In this document: piece by piece, positions 24,103 to 36,100 of the stretch | Numbering within the stretch: the stretch's first letter is position 1 | Layout: each line of letters begins with the position of its first letter | Assembly: GCF_000003815.2 (NCBI RefSeq) | Contig: NC_049987.1 | Location: 9,195,100 to 9,259,099 of the forward strand | DNA: 64,000 nucleotides | Direction: 5' to 3' | Origin: Branchiostoma floridae | Taxonomy: Eukaryota > Chordata > Leptocardii > Amphioxiformes > Branchiostomatidae | Notes under the pieces: model-generated | What the model was told of the DNA's origin: nothing | The model's database searches: none | What the model saw: the letters and a program-made list of their open reading frames with translations, nothing else | Program-made: the position numbers and the translations under genes

Positions 24103-27100
24103 GACTGGTGTACACAGTGACGTAACTGACATGCGCACTGCGAAGCTTGGCCGCCATGTTGGATTCAGCAGAGTAGACGACATTTTGGCACCAACTTTAC
24201 TTCTCCGAAAACTTTCTCAAGTTTTACACCACTTTCTTCTGCATTACATTGAACGCCCGAGGTTCCCATTCTACAGCAATAATGGAGTCGTATGTATCTA
24301 GTATTTTAGAACGATTTGCTGTAGTACAAGTGTTATATTATGGTTTCAAATGTATTTGTTTTGGCGATAATTTTTGGGAGAGTCCAAAATTTTTCCACGT
24401 CAACCTGTATTTAGAGTAACAGGTGTTTGCACCTGAACAGGTGGCATTTTACTTTTTGTCTGACTTTTTGCGTTATATGATCATGATTTATTTTAAAATG
24501 TTAAAATGTAGCTATTACATATGGATGATTATAGTCATTATGTTGTTGTTGTAATAAGCCATTTGCTGATTTTCGAAGAATCAACATGTTCGTTATCTTT
24601 CCTGCAGACAGATTTTGAGTGAAAATTTGACATGTAAATTGTAAATGATAGTATTTTGTACTGTTTATTGTGTTTTAGCCATGGTGTTTTAGCTTCTACT
24701 CTTTCATCAGACGAACTTATATTTCTTGAAATTACGTAATATACTGATGCAAAATCCTATGGTACATAAATGTATATATTAAACACCCTACTGTATTTAA
24801 GATATGAGTGAACATATCGCTTATGAAAGTGAAAGGTAACGTTACATATTATATATTATGAATCATGTTTCCCCAGATCCGTACAGATGCGGCTGTACAC
24901 CCTGAGTAAGCGTCAGTTCGTGCTGGTGTTCGCGGGATTCTTCATGTGCTTCGCCGTGTCTGTGTTCATAGGAGTGGCAGGTGGATAAACACTCCTGTTT
25001 ACCTATACGTAAAGTCAACATCATAATCACACACAACCATCTGACCTTGCATGGGGTCTGCATGCTTTTTTTCATAAAGCAGGAGGGTTGACTTCAACAT
25101 AATGCAGTAGGGTCGTCTGTGAATGTGCCATAAATGCGTAATGATGATGAGTGGGGGGAATTTTGCCTAATTGGTAACCACTGACACCAACTGTAACACG
25201 CCACTCTTGTTGCAAGTCTAAACATTGTGTCCTTTGGAAAGGCACTTTACATGACTTTCCTCACACTTTTAAAAATGAGTGACTTTGGTTGGGGGGTGGT
25301 AACTAAGGCACGATCTAGACACGGTTTTTCCCGATATCGGCGAGCCAACAACTTCTCGCTGACAGCTTTTTTTCAGCGTCTAGATGGAACTGCAATATCG
25401 CCATAAAGATATCGGGAAAATTTCTCCCGAAAGGTCCGGACCATTCGTACGATAGCTTAGCAGGGGTCCCCGATAGCTTTGCAGGGGTCCCCGACAGCTT
25501 CCGCGCGCGTGTAGATGTGTCCCAACTTCGGGAGAGCTCATTAGCATACAATTAGGGTTCATTAGGCTATATAGCTGTTTATGACTGCAAGCGCCACGGG
25601 TGTCCCGCGGCCAACGTTCCAGATCCCTCCCGACACATCCACAGATATCGGTAAAAACTGTGTATAGATTAGGCCTGAGAGGTGCAGAAGGACAGGGATG
25701 GGTTCTGCCTTCCAATACTGTGCCCTAGACATTGACAGCTCACTGTCCCTTCAGCCTCAAAAAGACTATTTGGCTATACTATCAATGCACAATTACCTAC
25801 CTTTTTTTACCAACTCACCCCACCTTAATACATTCTGTAGCACACCAAGAAATTGAAGTGTAAAAGTCAAAATATTTTACAATTTTGTATTAAAGGTATC
25901 CATCAACGATTGTGCCAGGAAATCTTTTTCTTCCTTTAAATAAAAGTATGTATTGTATATAAGGTGGGTGCCAAAGCTGCAATTATTCAGAATGTTAGAC
26001 TCTCAATTCAGACTTTGCAATTAATGATTTCAACATATTTGTGACATTTGTTCAATATCCAGTGTAACTGTTAGTTCTACATACAACACAAAAGTGAGTC
26101 GCACAAAGTCCCCTAGTGTTTGGTAGCCTACCGAAAACACTCCAGCTCAGACAAAATGGCTGTCAACTCAAGTGGCAATGGAAACTCAAAGTGTAGAAGA
26201 CTTCAATTCTCCTGATACAGGAAAGCCACATTCATATGCCATATATATTACTGTGTATTGTAAAGGTGGGGTCACACCTGCGTATTTAAGTCTGTATGAG
26301 GCGTGCATGAGAGTATTTGCCTCCACCAGGCTCCACAGGCCGTTCTAAAAATAATAGAAATTGGACAAACATAAACAGGTAACATGTCAGACAAGTTAGC
26401 TGGGTCGCAAACCATAATTCTCGGTCAGCTAACTCATCTGGCATGTTATGTATCTATATTTGTCCAATTCGTACTATTTTTCCCGCGACCCGCGGAGCCT
26501 GGTAGAGACTAAGAGCGTCATACGCACCTCAAACGGACTTGAATATATACGCATGTGTGACCCCACCTTAACAAGGTGGGTTCAACTTGTGGTGTAGAAA
26601 AATGACCAAAAACAGTAACCTTGGTTTTAACATTCAGGTTCTATGATATGGACCCTTTAGATTTAGAAATTGCCCTGAAGATTACTTTCCCTTTTATTGC
26701 AGGTCCACCAATTGTGACCGAGCACGATGTCAACGCCTCCGCACTTCAGTCACCAAAGGTGGAGAACTTAGCTGTAAGTAATATAAGGTTCTAACACTTC
26801 TAACACACATTGTCCTATGCCCTTGCATATACAGTGCAGTATACACTAATACAGGCTTTTTATATGACGTCATCTGCGCCATGTTGGATTACAGCGTATG
26901 GCTGTAAAGCACAGGAAGATGCCATTGCTTCATCCAACATGGTGGCCCGGGAATTCAAATCATAGTTATTATATGATGTCATGGAAAGCCTGTATATATT
27001 ATGTTATTATGGTATGGACCAGCAGACTCAGGGAAAATGTGGCAAGAGTCTTTTGTAATTGTATGTACATGTTCAGGTGAACAACACAAGTAATTGGTTG

Positions 27101-30100
27101 CTATGTTGTAAAGTGCTGGTGCACTCAACATCCAGAGCCTGTTGACCTGCACATGTGCACACTTATCTCAAAATCATGCATGCTTAGTCATTGCAGTAGG
27201 GAAAAGCAACTCTTGAAGTGTTTTCCCTTTGTTGTTTTCAGACTGGACCTTTCCAGTTGCGAACACCAACCCTATCCACATTTAACCAACAACTGTGGCT
27301 GACATCCAAGATATTCATACGAAATCCCAAAGGTAAATAACAAGCATTGCATGGTTGGCACAAGTGATGTTGAATAAGAAATCTTATACAAGCCCCTAAA
27401 TTGTGAGCCGATTTCAGTTGTAAATATTCCTTTGCATGTAAATCTTTTTTTATATATCACTACTGATTTTTTCTTACCTAACATGCAATGTTGTCTCAAT
27501 GTAATGGAACTGCCTGAGAATAAATTGACTTGAAATGCATTATACTGCTAAACAACTTTCTATGTACATATAAGTGCTAAATAACTGATTCAGCTTTATA
27601 AGACTTTACTACAGTTGGTACATAAACTATTGCAGAAATGAAGACATCAGAACTTTGTGGGAAAGTTTAAATGTATGTTTTACTTGGCTCCCGGGAGGGG
27701 GTTCACCTCCAACATAGGGATTGTTTTTGGTTTTGTTTCTGTTTTCGCACCTATGACTCAAGTTCCTTTTGATAGATTTGTATGAATTTTGGCATACGGA
27801 TAGTTATTGGGGTCCCAAAGAAACATGGCAATTTTGGGTCCCCTTAGCAGCATTTACAGGTGCTGCAACATTACTAGAGGACACCCCCTCCCTGAAAGTA
27901 GTGTGGTATAGTCCATGAACAGGTGGTCATCTGCCCCTGATGGATGACCCCTAATTATGGGAGGGAGATGGCTGGGATTGGGAAGGGATGGATCACTAAC
28001 ACTAGTGTTATGGGTGGGGCTGTGGCATTAAGAAACTCACAGAAACTTTCTATCATATAGGTATGAGACCTTCCATTTTCTGTTTGACCTGTTTACAGGT
28101 GACACAATCAAGTCCAAGTTCACCATGAGTGTGGTAGTGGAGGGGCAGGTGGCTGACTCTTCAGTCCTGATCACAGGGGAGAGAACACACAACCACTCCA
28201 GGACACTACACTGTAACAAGGAGGTAAGGGAGGCATAGTACTCTTTTGTTATAGTGAACTTCAGTTCATATGGAATATGAGTATACATGAATGATAAGTA
28301 GCAAAATATACTGTTGTGAGACGTAGCATAATATACTGTTTGATAAGCATACAACACTGCAAATGTGTACTGAACATCCAAGTAAATGCTTTTTCCTCTG
28401 ATTCTCAAGTAATTCCACATTGTGATAGTGTCAAGAAAAAAAAAACCCTCTGTTATCTATCTTTTGCCTTCTAGCTCATATTCCAAAAAGGAGTTACTCA
28501 AGCAACTGGATATGATTTTTGAAATGGTCAGACATTTCAGACAGCCATCCTGCGTCTTTCGTCAGTGACACTAAGATTGTACCCAGCCACTATATGCTGT
28601 ATGCCTTTTGTTTCAGACATGTAATGACCTAGTGATCCTACACCTGGGATACCTGGACTTCACCACCTACCTGGTCAGGGTCATGTTCTTTGGGATATCA
28701 GACAAGTACCCAGTCACTGAAGTGGGATTCTCGGTGGGTATCTTTATCTTTATCTGTATGGCCAGTATAGCCACCCTTCAGCGTAACACACGTAAAGCAT
28801 GTGGCACAGCAACAGCTGGTTACACCCATGTACTATACTGGATGATCTGTCATGCCTAACCTTTGCACATATAGCTGTAACTGTAAGCGTAACGGTGGTT
28901 TCAAGATATATACCAGTAGTGAGAATGCCCCTTGTGTAGATGGTAATTTGGTAGCAACAAGTTCTACTCTATGATAGCTCAAGGAGAATCCAAGTTAACG
29001 TGCAATACAAGTATAGAAGTTTTTCATCTTTTCAATTTTGATAAGAAAGCATTTCCTCTTTTTTAGATGTTATGCACATAGTATTGAGATGAGAAGAAGT
29101 AAAAAATGTGAAAATATGTTTTACAGTTCAAGATGTACAACCCAACCTTCACTCAACTGGAGATCTGGTTCAGATTTGTGTTCCTCGTGCTGACGTTCAT
29201 GGTCACGGTAAGTATTCACCTGTTTCAACCTTCCTATTTATTGTTATCGTTTTCTTCCTTTCCACAGATACTTAACTGTGTATGGCACTTGGTCTGTTTA
29301 TGACGCTGTCACTGAGGGCTGGCAGATAATGATGAAGATGACACATGCTATCAATACATTATAATTTTTATATACATACTGGGTATTTGAAGGTAGCAGA
29401 ACACAGATTTTGGCCTATGGGGATTTCTATAGTACTATATCCTGCCTGACCTCCGGGCGTGCTCCGAAGAGAGTGTAAGGTATGGGCAAAAAAGTCCGGA
29501 GCAAAACGCCCGGATTGTCGTAAACGGCGGGATAAGGCACACACCAGTATAGATACACTCTAATACCGCATACCTCCATCCTTTCCCATTCTTCTATCCT
29601 TCCCCAAACCTCAATTCTTTCCCAAACCTCAAACTTATCCCAAACCTCTATCCTTTGCAAAACCTCTATCCTATCCCAAACCTATATCCAAACCCTTCTT
29701 CCAACCCAAACCTCTACTCGAACCTAGAAAAAACACCCTTTAGCTAAGTCAAGTACTAATTTCGTCCCAAGGCTGACCCTGAGATGACAATTCTCAAACA
29801 AAAACAACTCACTTTTACTCTTACTGTAACGAAAAAGGAAAATTGCAAACTAAGAAATGACCGTCTCTCTCAATAGCCGACATTCCAAACAATAAATACA
29901 CGGCAAGCAGACTAGAAACATGCAATTTTAAAAATAAAGATTAACCCAGGGTCAGCCCTAGGACGAGCACCAGCCCCCGGTTGGTGGGCCTACCGAAGTA
30001 GAAGGGTAATAATAGGAAACCCCGGTGCCCGCCGTCGAACATCCCCCGAAAAAGGAACTAATAAACATTACTTACTACTTACTAGGTCTAAAAACTTCTG

Positions 30101-33100
30101 AACAATGCTAACCATGGAAAAACATACAGAAATAAGCCGCCTCGTAAACTAGCAACAATCGGTAAATAAACCTATTCACAGTAGATGCGTTCCACACAAC
30201 CGATAAAACGTCTGCATCCGCAAAACATGGATATCGTACCCCAAAAGAGATCAAACAATTAAAAACAACCGTGGGTATACTGTCCCCACAACAGGCAAAA
30301 TGAATCAAGTGGATATCTTCCACACAAAAGAAGATAAAACACTAAATCCTCCACACACACGAATAAAATTGACAAATGGATTTCCCTCTACATACCCAAT
30401 CATTTACGTGCCATAGGAAACCCACCACAAAAACGATAAAATATACTATCCTCCACATAAACCAGTTCAATTAGTACAGGCTTTCCCTAAGACCTCACCT
30501 GCCAAATTGGAATAAAGCGCACAACTATAAACCACACAAAAATGCCATTGTTTAAACTAATCATTCGCCACGTGGTCGTCAGAGGAATCAAATTATGCGC
30601 CACCTGCGCCATGTTGGATTACAGCGTACAGCTGCAAACCACACCAAAATGTAACTGCTAAAATTAATGACCCACCACATGGTCGTCGGAGGATAAAAAA
30701 CATAATACCCTCCAAAAACTAGAGATCACAGCTAGTGGTTGCCCACCACATAAGGCGAGAGAACATTATTACTATCAGACTTCTTCCACGGAAACGATAG
30801 ACAATTTATTAGTGGAAGCCTCCACAAAACAATAAAACATTTACTTGTGGTTACCTACCACATAAGGCGAGAGAACATTACTAGCAGACTTCTTCCGCGG
30901 AAACGATAGACAATTTATTAGTGGAAAGCCTCCACAAAACAATAAATCATTTACTTGTGGTTACCCACCACATAAAGCGATAGAACATTATTAGCGGACT
31001 CCTTCCGCGGAAACGATAGACAATTTATTAGTGGAAAGCCTCCACAAAACAATAAATCATTTACTTGTGGTTACCCACCACATAAGGCGAGAGAAATTTT
31101 ACTAGCGGACTCCTTCCGCGGAAACGAAAGACAATTTATTAGTGGAAAGCCTCCACAAAACAATAAATCATTTACTTGTGGTTACCCACCACATAAGGCG
31201 AGAGAACATTACTAGCGGACTAGTCCTTCCGCGGAAACGAAAGACAATTTATTAGTGGAAAGCCTCCACAAAACAATAAATCATTTACTTGTGGTTACCC
31301 ACCACATAAGGCGAGAGTACATTATTAGCGGACTCCTTCCGGGGAAACAATAAACAAATTATTAAAGGATAGCCTCCACAAAACAATAAATCATTTATTA
31401 GTGGCTACCCACCACATAAAACGAGAGAACATACTAGCAGAATCCTTCCGCGGAAATAAAAAACAAGTTCTAGTGGATAGCTTCCACAAAACAAAAAACA
31501 ATTTACTAGTGGTTACCCTCCACAATAAAACGTTAAACAATACTAGTGGAATCCAAAATCGAAAAAGCAGCACTGTGGACATGCTCCCCAAAAAAATAAT
31601 ACTAATAGGAACAACAAATTTAAAGGAACCTAATCAAGTCTCACCTGTGAACCCCAAGAAGAATGCTCTAAGTCGGCCAAAACGTTCAAGTAACTCCGCC
31701 GCCAGGCTGCCACGTTAAACTGCCCGTCCTGGGCTCTAAACTCGGGTTCTCCGACCCGACCAACCGTAGTCTGCAAACCCCAGGACGATAAGTAAGAGCA
31801 AAGAGCTATTAAATCTCCTTGGTAAGAGTAAACCATCCCCCAAACCTGACTACAACACTGGGCTCTCAAAATCAGCATCTGTCGCGCTGGGAAGACCTGG
31901 TCTAAAAACAAAGTCGAGAGCACGTGAAGAAGACGAGAAACGTGGTAGCGAAGCTTCCCCTACGCTGCGGTGAGGCTCGTCCGCTCCGAATGACAAAATG
32001 CAAGATTTCTCAGTGTAATAAGTACCCCTGTGTCAGGTGAGTATGTCCAGGTGTAATTGAGGTCACGTGGCGCGCCCCCAACCTGTTTACGCTTCTTAAG
32101 GAATGCGCAAACAGGCTGGGAACGCTAACTTGACTCAATTAGAATAGTTGAGGACCACAAGGTGACTGACATCAACGCTGATAAAACCATAGTAGGATGC
32201 AGTTTTCAAGCAAGACAAACTGATATGTTGAGGTCGAGGATATAACTGAAAACCCAAAAAAGTTACAGTTTTGAAATTTTTTAAACACTCTTTTAAAAAG
32301 ATCTCCATATGTAGGGGAAGGGCTTCAAATGCAGCAACCCCTCCCTGTACAAATTACTCTGCCATAGGCATTACAAAGAGAGTAACAACCATATCCATAT
32401 GCTCATGTACTGACAGAAGTTTTACTTGTGTTCCAGTGTGTCTTTGCTCACTCCTTGAGGAGGTTCTCCATACGTGACTGGTCCATCGAACAAAAGTAAG
32501 CATCTGGTTATTAGATAAGGTGACAACAAACTAAAAGTTGTCAAGATAACTTTTGCTTTCCTGTGTGCTAGATGCTAGTCATTACTGTTCCCTTTTTCAT
32601 TGTATTGAATAAAAGTTGGCTTTGTCAAACTAACTCAGAGCATCTATATGTTATTCATGATGTCTCTTATTGTCTAGTCCAGAATTTCGTATTTCAGAAG
32701 CAAGCAAAAACGTGTTTGTACTTTCCTGTAAATTAAACTTATGTTCGCATTGATGTTAAGTTTACAGTAAATTAGCCACCGCAAAAACCGCAAATATAAA
32801 ACCATCGCGAACGTTTCTGCATTTACAGTTGTAAAATGTAGCACTGTGTGCCCAAAATGTTTTTGTTTTTTTTGTCCAGATGGATGTCGATCCTGCTGCC
32901 GCTGCTCCTGCTGTACAACGATCCGATCTTCCCGCTCACGTTCCTGGTGAACAGCTGGGTCCCGGGGATGTTCGACGCCGTGTTCCAGGCCTCCTTCCTC
33001 TGCGCACTGCTGCTCTTCTGGCTCTGCGCTTATCATGGCATCAGACAGGTGGCGCTTTTCACACACTTTACAATCATGATGCTGTTCACTCACTCACTCA

Positions 33101-36100
33101 CTATCCATTGTTTAGTTATACTGCTGCTGGGATCCCTGACCCAGAGGTAGGCAGCAGTCGGCTTAAGTTTTCATACCGCGCTTCCATGCGGCTCTGTCCA
33201 GTGGGTCGACCCCTGTTAGACTGCACACCCCGATGTCCCTCCCAACACACTCCATCCAGTGTTTATCTCTACCACAACCCCTGTGACCTGACAATTTCAG
33301 TTTGGTGATGGTATTATGCAGTCACTTGATCTTTCTACGTGTCCAAACCACCTGAAATGTTGTGCTTTATTTCCCAAGTAGCATGTTGTTTATTCCATTT
33401 CAGATATTGAAGGTGGCACATCAAGAATGCTTGTCCCGTTTTATCATCCATGAAATGTTCTTTTGCCTCTGAAAGTTTCCACCATTCCATTTTAAGAAAT
33501 AGGAAACACTTGTGATAGAGTACGTAGGAAAGGACAACCTCAAACCAACTGCAGACACTTACGCCACATCTTCAGAAAAGACGCTTGAGTCGCATATTCC
33601 TTGTTTGGAACTTTATTCGAGCCAACACGCAAACATGTTTCGCCATGTGGCTTCTTCAGTGCTTTGGAAATACTTGTATTGTTCTAGAAAAGCCAACACA
33701 TCTATAGTCAACCAGCTACGTTAACCTAATGAGGTCAAAATTTCATGCATATTTTTCATGTTCTCACAGTACGAGCGGAGATTCATGACGTTCTATGTGC
33801 CCAAAGTTATGATCGTTGGGCTCCTGTGGATCTCTGCAGTTACACTGGCCTCCTGGCAGGAGTAAGTAGTACTGCAGGCCCTTTTCTACTAAAACATGCA
33901 ATTTGGATAATGTGGGTAGAAACACTTGTGTTCAGAAGCATTCTGTCCGTCCCAACTTCCAGTTGTCTAGTTTTCCTTAAACCTGTCCATTTTGGGTACA
34001 GGTTATGAGGTGAATTTTAGCAGCCAAGAAACTAGAGTACACGTATTCCTTTCCTTTCTTTCCCTCCCAGGTACAATGAACTCCAAGATCCAACATATCA
34101 GTACAAGGTGGACACAGTCAACTTCACAGTAAGTCTGAATCTGACTTTCGAGCACTAGATTGTGACGATAACAATATAAAGGGATCAGATGTAAAACATT
34201 GTCATGTTAATTGCTTATATCAATCAATTTATTGACTTTAGGGTGCATAGTCTTGTGGTTTAAGTTACCTTGCCACATGACCAAGAAGTCGTGAGAATGA
34301 ATTCCAGCTATATTGTCACTCACCCAACATGCACACTACCAGTAAGGGTTGCAGTCCTTTTAGGATGAAACATTTAACTATGGCCCATTCTTCTTTGTAC
34401 CTATCAAAAAGAGCCACGGGACTTTCCCTGGTACAATAAACCTGTACATACATTTGTAGCTTCTGTCTTCCCTATCACAATCAGGGAAGGTGTAGCTCAA
34501 CTGTTCTTTGACTTTGCTTTAACTTAACTGGTGCAAGCTCACTATCAGTATTACTTTCATGGTGGTGGTTGAAAAAATGATGTTATTGTGTCAAATACTA
34601 ATTATATTAATTTCAACTTAGGGGATGCAGATTTTCTTCTTCGTCATCGGTTCAGTGTACCTACTGTACTTGTTGTACCTGATCATCCGTGCCTTCAGTG
34701 AGCTGCGTGCCATGCCATACTTCGGTAAAAACTATAACCTATCACTAGATACTGCTGTGAGTTATTGCTTGGCATCAGTCTTAGCCAATATAGGGAAACA
34801 ATATTATATAAGATACACAAATGTAAGTGAAGCAGTGTTCTGTTGTTTTCATTGTCATTAGTGGTGTAGATAGCATATGAAATACTACTTAATGCATAGT
34901 TAACTGAATTCTTGTTGTCTATTTCAGACCTGAGACTGAAGTTCCTGACAGCTTTGATGTTTGTTGTGCTGGCCATCAGGTATTTTCTTTAACACTGTGC
35001 TGTTGCAATGACCTTAAGGGCATGTTTCTGGGCATGAAATGTACAAAAGAAGCAACTTGGAAAATGCAAAAACAAAAGGGAAGGGTATATTGTAACACAC
35101 ACCGATGTAGTTTAGACATCCAGGTAATAAGATATGGCAAAAAGCAGTTAGTCATTACAAGCAACTAGATATGATTTTGGAAATGGTCAGACATTTCAGA
35201 TAGCATCCACTACATTGTGACACAGATTGATTTCATTGTTCTGCAATGTCTTTTCACCAACTGTTTAGTGTCCTTTAGCTAATTGTAAAATGTTTCTCAT
35301 TTAGCATTGCCATCACTGTGATGCGGTTTGGGACAGGTGTGCTTCAGGACAACTTTGTTGCTGACTTGGCCACACACTACAAGAACTATATCCTTTCTGC
35401 CGGCCTTGTTGGCTCAAATCACATGTGTTGTATATGTGGTAGACTTATCCTCGGCCAACTGACATACTCTGCACCACAATCATCCCTCAATAAGTTAGTT
35501 AAAGTTAAAGTTGCCCGTACATCTGGACCAGATGCGTAGGGGTGGCGCCCATCTCCATTTCTGTAGCCCTTGGGCCACACATGTGCAAGCCACTACAGCA
35601 GGGGGCTGGTCCGCTGGTATTGATGTGTGTTTAACTTCCATACTCTTCCTCATTAGTGCTGAGTGCTAAGCAGAGAAAGCAGCATGTACCATTTTTAAAG
35701 TCTTTGGTATGACTCGGCCAGGGATCGAACTCACGACCTACCGAACGCAAGGCGAACACTCTACCCACTCGGCCATCCCTCAATGAGACAGAGATGAATT
35801 TAGACCTTTCCTTCAGTACTAGCGCAAGCCTATCCCCATCTTTATATTGTGTATTAGGACTGTCCTCAGGACTCATCCCTCTGTCCTGGGGTGAAAATGT
35901 GCAAGTTGGGCAGACAAACATCCCGCACCATTTGGCCAAAGCTCTGAGCTTCATGACATGAAATTGATGAAAAGATATTTTCATAAGCTTGAATTGACAG
36001 TTACAACAACAGTTAACAACAACAAGCAGTGAGCAGGACAGAAAAAAGTTGCAGCTGGAGACAGCCCTCTTGTGTATGTTAAAAAATGTGGTGAATGTAG

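Larger units (their letters stand above)
24981..26702 (+). other. TMEM181 intron 2, transposon-rich
   Basis: It holds a fragment of a tRNA-type SINE (about 25180-25290), an inverted-terminal-repeat element (25307-25677) and a Harbinger-like MITE (26264-26568). No exon is missing: phase 1 is preserved from 24980 to 26703. Confidence 0.8.
29208..32436 (+). other. TMEM181 intron 7 containing a satellite and an inserted sequence
   Basis: From about 29400 the base composition changes to A/C-rich DNA unlike the neighbouring introns. It contains a short CCAAACCTC minisatellite (about 29575-29740), the 36 bp/110 bp satellite (about 30100-31560), a minus-strand ORF with a splice donor (31645-31960) and a large imperfect palindrome (32053-32143). 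The whole block may be one inserted element. Confidence 0.6.

Noticed and set aside
30750-31560. CRISPR array
   Set aside because: The repeats are contiguous 36 bp subunits with no unique spacers, in an animal intron; it is a satellite.
32674-33308. ORFs overlapping TMEM181 exon 9 in other frames
   Set aside because: They overlap a well-supported TMEM181 exon (32880-33048) in wrong frames or on the wrong strand.
35690-35773. tRNA gene on the minus strand
   Set aside because: A and B boxes are present but the sequence does not close into an acceptor stem and continues into a SINE body with an 11 bp target-site duplication.
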